The notes under the pieces are model-generated. The model did no database searches and was not told the origin of the DNA. It saw only the letters and a program-made list of their open reading frames with translations. From Cheilinus undulatus (taxonomy: Eukaryota > Chordata > Actinopteri > Labriformes > Labridae), in NCBI RefSeq assembly GCF_018320785.1, contig NC_054871.1, positions 17,108,339 to 17,172,338 on the forward strand: a DNA stretch of 64,000 nt. The letters are read 5' to 3'. Shown here piece by piece: positions 26,801 to 41,800 of the stretch. The position numbers and the translations under genes are program-made. How positions within the stretch are numbered: position 1 is the first letter of the stretch; each line of letters opens with the position of its first letter.

Positions 26801-29800
26801 TGAAAAAAAGGCTGATTTGCAAAGGTTTCTTCATTCTCTCACTCTGGTTCAGTACATACAACCACAATCACGGGGGAGACTGCTTACTTGAAAAATGTTC
26901 AGAAGACAATTACTGAAACCCTTCACAAGGAGGGTAAGCCACATAAAGTCTCTGCTGAAAGAGCAGGTTGTTCTCAGAGGGTGAATCAAAGCATACTCAT
27001 GGAAAATTGACTGGAAGGGAAAAGTGTGTTAACAGAAAGTGCACAAGCAATAGGGATGAACTCAGCCTTCAGAGGACTCTCAAACAGAGCAGATTCAAGA
27101 ACTTCACAAGGAGTGGACTGAGGCTGGAGTCAGTGGATCAAGAGCCACCACACAAATTTCTGATTTGATGGGGGGATTTACCCTCTCTGCTACCGATACC
27201 CCCCCAAGATAAATTTTCACCCCACAGGGAGACGGGGAGATACGTTTTATCTCTGCCTCTGCTTCAGCTGTCCATAACTCTGTTACAGCATGTCAGCATT
27301 CTCTGTATGACTTAAGTATTTATGACACAAGACCAAAACTTGAGATTTTTGTGCATACTACGGTCAGATAGTTGCACACGGCTTTTCACACTGATGAGTG
27401 AGATCAGAAAGGACCAGGTGCAGATCCAGGATTACAACTTTTTCTGCACCTACTAATAACAAAAGTTTGACCCTTTCTCCTTCTTATCGACAAATAAATT
27501 CCAGACTTTTGAAAAATAAAATGCTGGAGATGTTCGTAACATTTAGCTCATGACGGAGTCTGTCTTTAATGCCTGGCACTAGTAAATCATGCCATTCTCA
27601 CTGCCCGGTCTTCTTCAGCGTCTTCAATGCCTTGCCTAAAATAAAACTACTTAAAATTACATTTTTTGAGTGCTGGCTTCTCAGTTTTATCATATCTAAA
27701 CTGCTCTAACCTGGCTATGCTTTGCTGCTCCCTCTGCAAACTGTTTTTTGCAACCCTCCTCCACCTCAGCTCTTCCTTTATTCTGCTTCTGATGTAATCA
27801 GTGTCATTCTGTTGTCACTGATGCCTGTTCTGCTCTGGGTTTTTGCTGCTTCTCTCCCTGATTTAGGCTTTCCTTGTAGGCACAGGAAAGGCAGGAACAT
27901 GTGCTGTTCCCGCTTGATGCTTTCCATGTAGGCTTTTGGAAGGGCAAGGAGATCCCAGAACAGCCACACCTCCAAACATAAATAACAGCAATAACTGCAA
28001 ATTAATAATGGCCAGTAACGAAAAATATTTAAAACAGTAAATCATGTGTAATTCTGGACAAAGTGGTTCTGACTGAAATGTAAATACTCCAATACCCTCA
28101 GACCCACTAACACAGAATGCCTCAAAACTTCCAATTTTTCCTTCCTACTTAAAAAAGATTTTTTCCTGTCAGCTCCCTCATAAATTTTTATTGTAAAGCC
28201 AAGATTAGCTGAACTCACCTGGAAATATTTAGGAAAACTCCCTGCTAGTGAGTGGGAGTGGGTGGTGAAGTTCACAAAATGAAATTAATCTATTATGTTC
28301 TCTGTTCTATAGCATGTTCCTCTCCACTATTTTGTTTATATAGTGAATGTGCCAGACTATAAGAACTCTGCTGCTTTCTCTACAACTTTAACGTCATGCT
28401 TTTTTCATCATGTCCTGCCTCGTGAGACACCCCCCCCCACCCCCCCACCCCTGCCATCCAACAGGGAAAGTCTCCCACTCTGCATGTGCATGTGCATGTG
28501 AACAATCGACTCTGGATGATTTTAGGGGCTGCCTGTTCTGAAAGTTTCAAGAAATTTCCAGGAATGCATATTTAAAAAGCAAACACGACCATCAGCTCAA
28601 GACTGACTATTCCTACGTAGTTATTTTTAATGTCTGAACTTTCTGGTTTAAGAAGAAGTTATGAAGATCAGACTGGCAAAACTGCCTCTTCAAAAAGTGT
28701 CCATGGCAAAGATTCTTGATAAAAGTTAAAATAAAGTAGGAGGGGCTTTTATCCCTCAAAAAAATCACAGCTTACACATGTTCAGGACAAAGATAAGAGG
28801 TGCTATGGTCTCCACAGGGGACACCAAAACGGACCTTTAATGATTTTTAACTTCTAACTAATCTTGTACCAGATTTCTATGAATCTAATTTAGGATAATA
28901 AACTACTCAAGTATACTTTCAACACTTCAAGTAATTCCCTCCACCAACTCCCTGTCCATCTTAGAATTGATGTTAAGATTTTAATGAACACTTTTAAACT
29001 CATCTGGTTCTTGCCCCAAATTTAAAAAAAATGTCGATCAGCTTACATTTATTTACTCATTTACCCGTCTTTCCCGTCCACTATTATCTGATTTTATTTC
29101 CCCTGATGTGATGTTGTCTTCTTATCGTCTTCTCTTTGTCTTGTCATTGTCTGCAACTGATTTTGTTTGTTGATCTATTTATTTGTTTGGCATTTTTCCT
29201 CAAGCTGCATTTTGGGATCTGTGTGTTTTTATCACCTTTTTGTATTTAGTCTGGCAGATTTTTGCATTTACTAACTTTTATTGAATTTTATAGAATCTTC
29301 TTTAATCATCTCAAATGTTGCATTATTCTGTTATTTTCTGGAATTCTTACATTTGATGTGTATGTAAAGGGACTTTAAAGGTGTTTAGTATTTTGTTCTA
29401 TTACCAAGTATTTGTTCTGTTATTATGAAACACTGGTTCATAAAATAACCCAAACAACCCCTCAGTTGCACTTTCTATTTCAGTTTCATTAACCTGCTAA
29501 ACATCTGCAGAAGTTGCTGTGATACTGATTTCCCTCATTCTTTATTGAGGACCTCTGTGAGCAGACCCCTCCTGTGTATCACGTGTGGCTTATCACTGCC
29601 AACTGATTATGGCTCAGATCTTGTACTTGAGCTACGAGGTGTGAGCTGAGGCCAAAGGGAAGACTTATCATAGCAGGAAATGATAACAAGATCTAATCTG
29701 AAGTTTGATGAACATGTCCATTATTTTGATAGGAAGCAGTGAGGAAGCCCTGCCAGAGCTGTCGCTGTAGAGTTTACATTGAGTTATCTAAATGTTTTAG

Positions 29801-32800
29801 AGACACAACACTTTAAACAAACATACCTTATATGATAAACAATAAAGGTTTTATTAGGACATTATTAAAATTAGAAAGCTGGCTAAGGAACTTATGAACA
29901 TTTAAATGCTAAAGCTTTTTTTTACATGTTTACTATATGGAATGTTTAAATCTATGTACACATGTTATTTCATTATTTACATTGCGAAAGAGTTGTTGCT
30001 GGCCTTTTGCCACCTTTAAGCACCACCTTTTTCAGTTTAAGGTCACTCACAGACTTCATCAAACCAAAACAAGTTACAGAAAATTTTTCTAGCATGATTT
30101 ATGTCACAGCAAAAAAGCTACATTTCTACACAGTTATGATAATTTTCCAATGTTTACTCCATTTTGGACTAAATTTTCATATCAATAAGGAAGTTTAACC
30201 CATTCTCAAGATGTTTGTGGTCACCAATCAGTTAGCCTTAATAAATATCATCTACAATTACTATATGATAATGTATTACCAGAAAGTGCACTATCAGATA
30301 GTACTCTATGAAGCACAGTTGTACCATCCAATTCCTTTGAACTTCCACATAATTTAAAAAAAAAATTTGTCTAATGGAGGAGAAAACCCACAAAAAAGCA
30401 ACAAAAAAACACTTTTACAAAAGCAAAATCATAAAAAGCTTTTGTTTCTCTGCTACGCATCAAAGCAACATATTTTTAAACGATACAGTCTCAAGTACTT
30501 TTAACCATCAATAGTAGTGAAAAGTAACAAAGTGTTAAAAATTAAACTTGTAGCTCTTCAGTCATATTTTCAAACATTTCAGTTTCACAATGGTGGTAGC
30601 TTTCAGGAGTTTGCCTGCAATTCTTAGTGACTGAAATTTAAAATCTTTACATATTTGTTGCCTTGAACTCTTTTTTTCTTTTTTTACTGGTATCTAAACA
30701 ATCATTAAACTAGCTATTATGAAATACTTGTAATTTCAACATTATACTTTAATGTCTTTAATAGTGAAGAACTCCAAGTCTTTCCTGTACTAGAACTGAC
30801 TTGTTTTGATTATCATGAGTCTAAATGTTTTAGAAAAGACATAATTAAACAAACATCATTTGATCTACAATAAACAGTTGATATATTCATTTTCAAAAAC
30901 AGACATTCAGTAATGAAAAACTGAAAGTGATTTTTAAAATTTTCATTAGTTATACCAGGGCTTCATGTGTTTTCAAGAGCTCAGATAGCTCTGTAACAAC
31001 CTGCTAACAGAAACTGAGCAACACAGAAACACCATCTTAATGAAGCTTACTGTATGCTTTCAAAATAAAATAAATCCTACTTATTAGCCAAAAGGTTTGG
31101 TTTTGCTTAAATTGCTAAAAAGAGAACTTTATTTTTAATCTACATTCTCCTGAAGTTTTCAGTCCTTGGATACTATTAAAGGAAATTAAACTAATGAAGA
31201 TGATAAAGAAAAAAAAATGTCATGTTATGTCAGTCTGTCGGTTTCACTTAAAAAGTTCATAAAACTGCTGATATTGATTCCATTTACAGTTGATATATCA
31301 GCTGTTAATTTCACCAGAAATAAGGGCTACCAAGATTAACTGCATTGACCGCGACTAACTACTGTTCACTATTTGTGCACTAATTTTTTAAAGCGATTAA
31401 TCTCGTGCTTTATTGTCCCTGTCAACACACTTTGGTTAATCCATGTCAGTGTCTTCTTGCTGCCACACTGATGTAAAATAAGTCACCAATGCTAATTAAT
31501 GTCTCATTTCAGTTTAAAAACCCAGACAGTCAAAGGTTATCTGTACCTTGTGTTATCAAAATTGTAACTTTTTATTGTCCCTTTATTTCCTTTTCAATCC
31601 ATAACAAGTTCTTCTTTCCATGGTACGTTCATGCTAGAAATTTAGATCTACCTATAAAAGCAGGGTTTAGTCAAACAGGGTATCAGTTACCCTTTGTTTG
31701 AGACAGTAGAAATATCCCAAATGACACAATAACAGTGAAATTCTAAAATGCAATAAAAGGGTGCAATAAGTTTTGATTGCCTACAAAAATCCTGAGATTA
31801 ATCACAATTAAGAATTTTAATCTTTTGACAGCCCAACAAGAAATCACACATACTTATGCCAATTCTTGACTTTTAAAAATTAATATTTACCAATAATGAA
31901 ATCCTGTCAAAAAATATCATCCATTCCTAAAAGAAAAAAACAAAATATCATTTTTAAAAATATGAAATCCAGTTTTTCCCTTATGCCCTTTGACTGACCG
32001 ACAACCAGTCCAGGGTGTCCCTGCTCCTCACCCTATGGCAGCTGGGATTGGCGTCAGCACCACCACCTTGAACGGGACGATCAGTACGTAATGAATAGAT
32101 CATGGATGATTATCTTTTCCTCTTTAAAACTGAACTCTGGCTCTTGACACTTCCTTGTCAAAAGGAACATTTAAGGAATTTATGGGAAGGTGACTGACTA
32201 GGTCAAAGCACACTGTTTGACATAAGTAGAATAAAAACAGTCAAATACCAACAAAAACAGAGCCATAACTATCACAGCGAAACTGACATATTACATACAG
32301 ACATATTATAAAAAATGCTGGGTCTCCAAGTCTGCTGGACAGAAAAGACAGCAAAATGAAAAGTATTTGTTTGTATGTGTGCATTTTTGTACTTTGTTTG
32401 GTTTACATCAGAAACATTTTAAAATATTGATCCTTGAAGTTAATTTTGAAGGTTAGTCTCTGTAACACTTTATAACCCACTCTCTTAATGATTTTATTAA
32501 AACCAGACAGCCAATGTTTCTAATTCTCCTGTTTGTCAAGTAACCATGCAGCTCCCTCTCTGTGCAGCAAAGTATTTGCATTTCAATGAATGAAAAAAAA
32601 ATTCCAACATAATGTGGGGCAATACTGCTTATATTTGAGAGATTCTTCTTCTTCTTACCCAAACTGTGGCTGACAGCCATACCAAGGTCTGTATTCAGAA
32701 GATAGTGTGTCATACTTAATCTTAATCCCCCTGAGAAGTGTGTATTTGTACGTGTGCTTTATAACTTCTCTTACAGAGTGTGTTGAGGAGGCTACTTTTC

Positions 32801-35800
32801 CCTGCATTCGTCGCTCCTGCGATCACCACCTGGACTCCGCTGCGCAGTCGCTCGCCCCTCCTCTCATCCTTCAGGTGTCGTTCCATCTCTGCCTGCAGAT
32901 CACACACCGATCTGTCAACTGTGAGTGGGGGTGGGGGGCGTGTTTTGGGTGGGGGTTTAGAGGATATGAGACAGAAAAGAGAACAGGATGTGACAAACGT
33001 TTCTGTTAAACTTCACTTTCATGGCCTTGAAAAAGGAATTTTGATCATTTGGGGGAAAAAACCTTTCCTTTGTTGTCTGACAACTTCTGTCTAGACAAAA
33101 ATGGGTCACAAACTTTCTCACTGTCTCTTCCAGCGTTTTAATAAAACGGAAAAGCACTTTTGAGTCATCTGTCTTAAGCTGAAAAGTGGTGTTCCTCTTT
33201 TTGAGACTTGTGACTGCACAGTAATTCATTCAAGTTAGAACAAAACACAAAAACAGTTAATTTTCTATGTAAACGTTAAATATTTAAATTTTCTATTTTT
33301 AGAAACAAGTCTATAAATATTCTTTTCTCTGGGGTGCGAGCGCTCATGCCGTGACACAAGGATAAACAAAAGCTCCCCGGCTTTTTGTGTCCAAACATCA
33401 CTACATCTGAGGCTTTGGGAGAGCTAGACAGCAGGCGACAGGTTCAGGGGGGACATCCCTTACATACACAACCACACATATATGTACATTCACTCACACT
33501 CACACTGGGAGCATGGGAAACCTGCACACAGAGACGACAGTCAGACTGTATGCTGCTGCTGACAGCACTATTCCTGTGAGCGACATGTCAGGTCAGCTTT
33601 GAAGGTAAGACGAATGCCTCCACTGTCTCCTGGCCTTCTGTCCACACTTCCTGAAGGAAATTGTCTTTTGAGCAGTTTGATGTGCACCGTTTCTCCCTAC
33701 AGAGCTGCAAAAGCACACGATGGACAGCTGAAGATCCAAACAGGAAAGCCAGTCGGACCCTCTCTCCTTGGAGAGAAACAGAACCTGACATGACCCCGGT
33801 CATTCCCCTCTGAAAGCCCGGGGGACGGCTCATCTCTTGTTTTTTCCCCACATACAGAGAACACAGTGTGTACATACCTTGGTTTAAGACCCCGTCCTCT
33901 ATGAGCTCATCCTCACTGAAGTCTATGAAGGCCTCGACATGAGCCAGACACTGTGAGAGAGAGAGCCGCGAGAGGAAGATGTCAGTGTGAAGTACAAATG
34001 TGAGTGATCTAACATATTTAGTAGCATGAAAACATCACAATCAATGGTCTGAGTGTCTAAAATGGTTTGCTACGTATACTGTAAAGTTAATTTATATATA
34101 AATTTAATGTAAAAGTGAGATTATTGCATTCTGTGATGTATGACATGATTAAAGGATTTATACTGATCCAACAGAGAGAAATAAAAAAACCTTCACATTT
34201 CCACCACCATTAAAAAGAAAAAGAAAAAATCATTAAAAGCACCAACTCTTAAGAAGTTGCTAAATTTTAGAGTTATTCATTTCATTGTTGATGAATCTGC
34301 TATTTTTTAGATCAGTGCTTCCCAAAGTGCATCAGTAGCACTCTCGATGTGTAGTGAGAGCCCATTTACAATAACTAAAAATCCTATCAATTAAAAAAAT
34401 ATTCAAATCACATTTAAAACGATCATACAATACTTACTGCCTGTTATTATTTTAAGATTCAGAAGTAACAAAACACATCCACTAATGCTACCTTTTTGTC
34501 ATTTTTTTTACCTGACATTTACAACTGGTGTCATCGTTTGACTGGTGTTGGATTAACAGGTGACCCAACGTAAAACATTCTACTCTGCCGCTAGCTTCCT
34601 GATTTTAAGAATTTATTAGTGTTTTTTTGAAAAATGAATGCTGCTATGAAAAAAGTTTGCTGGCTAAAATTGCTAATGTACAAAGTCAAAGAGTTACTCT
34701 GATGACCACCAACAAGACTTTTATTCCACAAGTACTTTAGCCCTGCTTAATGTAAAATATAATGCACCATCTCTTACTGCTTTAATGTATCTCAAATACT
34801 GTAAGAAAGCTCACTGTGGTAAAATGCCTCATCTTATATGCATCTTCATACAGTATTAATAACTAATTTAATCTATTTAACCTTCTCAAATGCTGCAAGA
34901 AGTTAACCTATTGACTGTAACTCAAATGCTGTAAAAATGCAGGGTGAAGGTGGCCTAGTGGTTAAAGGCGCGCCCCATGTATGCGGGTTTGAATCCAGCC
35001 TGAGGCCCTTTACTACATGTCTCTCCCCCACTCTCGTCCCTGTTTCTGACTCTATCCACTGTCCTCATCTATCAAATAAAGGCAAAAACAAAAATGCCCA
35101 AAAATAAATATTAAAAAAAAAATGCTGTAAAAATGCCTCAGCTCATATCCTCTAAATACTGATTACATTGAAAAATGTGCTTGAATTAGCATCATTTCTG
35201 TGTTGAGCCCATTAAATCAAACCTTTTTATTTGCATTTAAGCTTCGAAACATGACTGGTAGTGTAACAAATTCTGATAAATGCTGCACATTTTCCCATTT
35301 TTTTCACAAGTAATCATAATTTTCTTGTAGAGAGTATCCTGAAGCTTGTAACAGTGTGGCCCTTTAACAGTGACACTCAACTTTAAGTGGCCCTCTCAGT
35401 GACTAAGTTGTTCATCCCTGTTAAAAAGTCTACACAAAACTTTTTTTTCTCAGTGATGGCTTTATTTTCCTCTAGATCATTTTATATGTTGATGATTGAT
35501 AATCATTGAAGAATATTTTTAGGCATAATTTGATCAAGTATTTGACTCCTGCTGGCCTCTTTATTTCAGTGACAGTCCACTGTACTGCTCATGGTAATGA
35601 ACTTTCATCAATTTGAGCACACTAAAATGAAAGAAAAGCAACAAGTCCTCTTATCTGTTGTGATTTTTTCATAGATTAGTAACTAAACCACATATGACCT
35701 ACATTTTTAAAAGTGTTCTTGTTATAAAATTAAAGTCAAACATTTAAGATAAATCTGGATTTATTTAGCTGTTTCCCAGGACTGATTTCTTTGTTTAACT

Positions 35801-38800
35801 GATGTAACATTATTGCTTCATCCCATGGCACAAATTTGAAATGCATTTTAATCATGAAAACAGGGGCAGGGTCATAGTGTTTCCATCCCAGCAGGGCTGA
35901 CATTAGGGAACATAAATAGTAAGAGAGGTCAAGCAGCACAACAACAGGAAGCGTCAGACTCCAATACTTCGATGCAGATGGTATACTTCTGATAACTTAG
36001 ATTCTAAGAAATCTAGGTTCAAAATAAATGCTCCTTTGATTTACTTCTAGGAAGCATCCTGAGAAAGCCACAGACGAGATCGACAGTTTCTCAGGGGAGA
36101 TCACCTGGAGCCGGTGGTCAGATCTGGTGCCAAAGTATTGAAAGACCACTAGAATACAATCTTCAAAACAGTTCACACAAGAGGAGGGTCTGGACCGAGT
36201 CCATTAAGTGAAGTAACCAGCTGCTGTGAACTGCATCAACAAGGTGTTAAGTGCAGGCCTGCACATTAACATAGTTAATATCATAACAATGTGAAGTGTG
36301 ATAAATAGAAATTCAAGAGTTAAGGTTCACTAAAATATATAGCTTCTGTCTTTTTACTGTTTTCATGTATTACATCACACCTGTTGGCAACATGTCTCTC
36401 CATGGACATGGACTTTTTGAGTCCCATCAGGACCAAAACCTCACATCACAAGAACAGTTTCTTCCCCTCTGCTGTCAGCCTCATGAACAGTACTTTGGCC
36501 CTCCCACTACAAACTCTCACTGAGCCCTAGAAACAGCAGACAGGATAATGCATGTTTAAACAGATTTTATGTGTTACATTTACACATACCGGTCTTTATT
36601 TCTTCTGTTTATTACTCCACAACGTGTCTGGCCCTACGTGAAAAAGTAATTGCCCCCCTTGTTAAATCATGAGTTAACTGTGATTAACCACAATTCTCGG
36701 AAAGCTGAGCTCAATATCATTGGCCATACCCAGGCTTCATTACCACCAGATCTGTTGAATCAATAGATCACTTAAATAGAAGCTGTCAGACAAAGTGACG
36801 TAGGCTACAAGATCTCAAAAAGAAATGCATCATACCACGATCCAAAGAAATTTAACAACAAATGAGAAAAGTGATTAAAATCTATCAGTCTGGAAAAGGT
36901 TACAAAACCATTTTCAAGGTTTTGGGACTCCAGCGAACCAGGGTCAGAGCCATTATCCACAAATGGAGAAAACTGGGAATAGTGGTGAACCTTCCCAGGA
37001 GATGTCAACCAACCAAAATTACTCCAAGAGTGTAACGACGACTCATCCAGGAGGTCACAAAAGAACCCAGAACAATATCCAAAGAACTGCATGCCTCACT
37101 GGCCTCAGTCAAGGTCAGAGTTCATGACCCAACCATAAGAAAGACACTGGGCAAAAATGGCACCCATGGGAGAGTTCCAAGGCCAAAAGCACTGCTGACA
37201 AAAAACAACACAAAGGCTCGTCTCACATTTGCCAACAAACATCTTAATGATCCCCAAGACTTTTGGAGAAATATTCTGTGGACTGATGAGACAAAAGTTG
37301 ATCTTTTTGGAAGGCCCGTTAATCTATCAGTCTGGAAAAGGTTGCAAAGCCATTTTCAAGGCCCGTGCAGTCCGTTACTCTGGCATATAAAGAACACAGC
37401 ATTTGATAAAAAGAACATCATGCCAGCAGTCAAACATGGTGGTGGCAGTGTGATGGCCTGAAGCTGCTTTGCTGCTTCAGGACCTGGACCACTTGCTGTG
37501 ATTGATGGAACAATGAATTCTGCTGTCTACCAGAAAATCCTGAAGGCCAACGTCTGACCATACGTTCGTGCCCTTTACCTCAAGCGCTCTTGGGTTATGC
37601 AGAAGGACAATGACCCAAAACATACCAACAATTCCACCTCTGAATGGCTCAAAAAAAAAATAAAACAAAATTAAAGTTTTGGAGTTGCCGTGTCAAAGTC
37701 CGGAAATTAAATCAAATTGAGATACTAAACGGGCAGTTCATGCTGGAAAACCCTCCAATACGACTGAGTTAAAACAATTCTGTGTAGAAGAGTGGGCCAA
37801 AATTCCTCCACAGAGATGCAAAAGACTCATCACAAGTTATTGCAAACGCTTGATTTCAGTTATTGCTGCCAAGGGGGGCACAACCTTAGGTTCAGGGGGC
37901 AAATACTTTTCACACAGGACCAGATAGGTTTGGAATTTTTTCCCCCTTAATAAATAAAATCATTATCCATAAATTATCCATTTATCCATTATCCATTTTG
38001 TATTCACTCAAGTTGTCTTTGTGAGATATCAAAATTGGTTTGATAATCCTAAGCATTTAACTGTGATAAATATACAAAAAATCAGGAATCAGACAGGGGG
38101 CAAATAATTTTTCATTGCACTGTACAAGACAATGAAACTCGATCTGTTATTGTAGTCAGACACTGTTCCTTTAGCCTCATAGGGAAAGCCTTCTTCTGTT
38201 AGGGGCATATGAAAAAAGTCAGTAAGATTTCAAGGCAGCCTTTTTGTAATTTAATTTAATTTAATTTAATGCATTAATTTTCAGACTTGCATTTAAAAAG
38301 GGTTTCAGAAACTTCAAGCTAAATCTCATGAAGTCTCTAATTTCTGGGCCGATAGCTTAAATATAAAGAAAATGAGGATAAGCATGTAAAGTTGAAATCA
38401 TTCACTTAAAGGATAGTTTCATTCTGTTCAAATATTTGTAGTCCCTCAGTTCACAATGTCCTGATAGCTAAGTAAAAAGGGAACAAAAGCTCAGCAGAGA
38501 CCACTCTTCTCTGTTTCTTCCGTCATTTCCTGATCTAACAATCTCTTCTTCTATATGAAGTCAAAATGCAGAAAAATATACAGCTCAGCATTTCAGTACA
38601 ATCTGCGTTTCACTGCTCTATACTTTCCCCACTATACTTTATCTTAACTTCAGCACTGACCCACCTGACACTTACTTATACATGCACAGGATACTGTGAA
38701 GATAAGCTAAACAATACAGCAACACAGAATCCATCAATGTCTTTATTGTGCGTCCATCCTCAGTGACAGGCACACAATAAACACACACAGCAGTTGTAGT

Positions 38801-41800
38801 TTGTATACTTCATCTGAAATTTCCTCTGAACAATACAAAGATCATTTCTTTTTTTAACAGAAAGAATATTAAATGGGGGTCATTTGAGTTAATGTAGAAT
38901 AACAGAATATCAAGTAAAGTCAAGAAGAAGCTTTTATAAAACGTCCTAGAAAATAAGAATTTCAAAACATGGATGTGCCTTTGAGTGTTAAATAGCAGCT
39001 TTCCTCAGGAAAATTTGTGTATCACATTATAAAAATGACAAATTCACACCACCGGCTGGACTAATGTGTGAATTTTACCATCTATCACAGTATTAGATCT
39101 GCAAATACGACATATTGTCTGTTAAAAGGAGTGCGTCTTCTTTAAAATAAACTATTTATGGCTTACTGAAAAGGGCTGTATGATAATTTACCAATTTCAT
39201 GATTTACCATATAACTATTAAGTTTTAGGTTTGTTCGATAATGTATGGATATATCTGCATAAATTAGACTGTTGTTACCTAACTTCAGGAAGGTTTCCCC
39301 TTCTAGGATTGAAGTTAAATCTCAATATTTACTGGATTTGTGGGGGTGCTGGAAGCCTGGTGGCCTCAGGTGAAGAGGCTGCAAAACACATTATTTCCAC
39401 TCTCTCTCTCTCTCCAGTTTCTGACGATTCCCACCTTCCCATCTCTCCAATAAAAGCATAAAAGCCCTAAAATAAAATCTTAAAAAAAAAAAAAAAAAAA
39501 AATTTATTTGATTTGTATCCTGTTTAATTTCCAGTTTCTCCCATTCCTGTTGACGGGGCAAGATAAAAATTGACATGTACCATGCAGGTTGGTATTTTTA
39601 TTCTTAGCATTAAATAGAAACACCTGTGCCACTGAAGCAGGAAAACAGGAAGCCTCTCATTCCCACAAGTTACCCCACAGAATGTGTGTTGCAGAAGCAG
39701 CACTAGTACAGAATAAGAAAAAAACCCAAAGCATTGTTGAGGTGTGAAACTACCGATGCCTGACCTATAGCCCAGTACACACAGGTTTTTCCTGAAACAC
39801 TACTTTCAGGGAAATATCGACACGAACAGAGACAGAACCTCTCTGGGGATAATTTAGTTGGTGATACGTGCTGTTGAGCTTACTCATATTACAGAAGAAT
39901 GCTATTTCCATTGTTGGGCTTTGTTCAAAAGTAGGTGAACAAGGAAAACAACACAGGTCGGAAATCTTTAATTACTTTTTGTGTCGCATAGTTGTGAGTA
40001 AAACAGGAGAATTAAAACACAGCTGGGTTTGTATTGTATAAAAAGCACAAGTAAATGTTGTCAGTAGTGAGGAAAGTACTTCAAAAATCAATAAAACATG
40101 TTGCAGGTATAGCAGGCAATAGAGAGTATTCAAACTGGCTTGAGATCAGTCATGTAAGCCCAGAGCTCCAGATGTGATGAAAGCATCTTTTTGTTCTATT
40201 CTTAATAAAGCATGTCAACACCATCAGTCAGTGTGTTTACAATCTTCAAAAAAGATTATTAGTTGTCTTCACCCAACTAAAACATTGCTTTAAAAACTTC
40301 ATAGACTAATTTCTTGAAGCCGCACTAATGTGCCTTAAAAATATGGTTGGGGGTCAATTTATGCTTGCACATATACATCTCAGCCGGCTCAGTATTGGCA
40401 TAGTCGTTCATAAGCACAGATCCCAAGCTATGCTTTGACCACAGACTCTATAAAACATGGATGTGGTCTTGTTGACATGACCCATCTTATTTACCCAGTG
40501 ACGGTGGTTGCCATCTTGGAAAAGCAGTCTCAAACTTATTTTGTCACCTTGGTCAGAGCCAAAAAGATGGACATGAAGCAGGTCTTAATCTGCTGCGACA
40601 CGCCCACCTGTCTATCAGAGCAACCGAGTACTGACTCTGAGCCTCCATAAAATGAAAACGGAGGAGTTATAAAAAGGTTAACCCTACTACAGCATATGCT
40701 GACAAATACATAAGTTATTCTGACTAAATATGTATTTTGACCTATCCAATATATTATTCATTTATGCTTTAATAATAAACATTTTAGAAAGGATCTGTAT
40801 GGGACTTTGGGGATTTTGCAGCCAGCCTAAAATGGACACTCAATGACCTGTGCAATGTGGAGAATTCCACATTTAAATGTTTATATGGCCTACCCGTTTG
40901 AGTCTGTGGCTCCAGTCCTGATAGAGACGTCCCAGCTCTCCTGACATCTGTCTGAGTGCCTGTCTCCTCTGAGCCTCGGTCTCTGCATGGATCAGATCCC
41001 CGAGCCCCTCCACCTTTAAGAAACACTACAACTGATGATTTTCATACATTTTCTACAATAACATCCGTACTTATTTACTTAGTTCTTTTCTGGCTCAGTC
41101 ATTTGTTGTTATATACATGATTGAACTACTTGGAGATTTGCATTATTTTTAATAACACATCACTTTTGCAACATTAAAATGCCCTTTGTTAGAACTTTTA
41201 TCACTTATTCTGGGAGTGTCCTATAATTTGCCCACTGTTCTCTGCATAAACACTAAAATTGTGCTGGTTTGTTATGGCACTTACTGTGCACAGCCCTCTT
41301 CAGGTCCCCCTCAGCAGGATTCAGGTGCAGGCTCTGGCTGGGCCAGTCCAAACCTTTAATCTTCTTCTGATGAAGCCAGTCTTTTGTAAATTTAGATGTA
41401 TACCTAGTGCAATTTCTTATCTTTAGCCTTCTTGAAGATACCTGAAGGTTTTGTGCCAAAATTGACTAAAATTTGGGGCCATTTATAATTCTCTCTACCT
41501 AAACTAAACCATGATCTGATTAATCTGGCGACCCCCACCATGCTTCATCATGAATTTTGTTTATCACGATAAAGTCTGTTCTGCAAAGGTGTGTACAGGA
41601 ATAAGAAATAACCATATAGAAGTAGTTAATCTTCTTGCTTAAGGTCTTGTTTGCTTTTGTATCCCATAAAGAGGCATTATTATTAATGTTATTCCATGTC
41701 ATAACAAGCCAAAAAACCTGGATGGGAGCTTTAAAAACACATTTACATTGCATTTTAATATTTAAATACCCTTGCAATGAATTCGGCTTGAAGTCATTCA

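Noticed and set aside
33587..33791. Plus-strand donor-like and acceptor-like sites with a 35-codon open frame, antisense to gtpbp3
   Set aside because: The segment is short and has no partner exons or recognisable product. Intronic chance is more likely.
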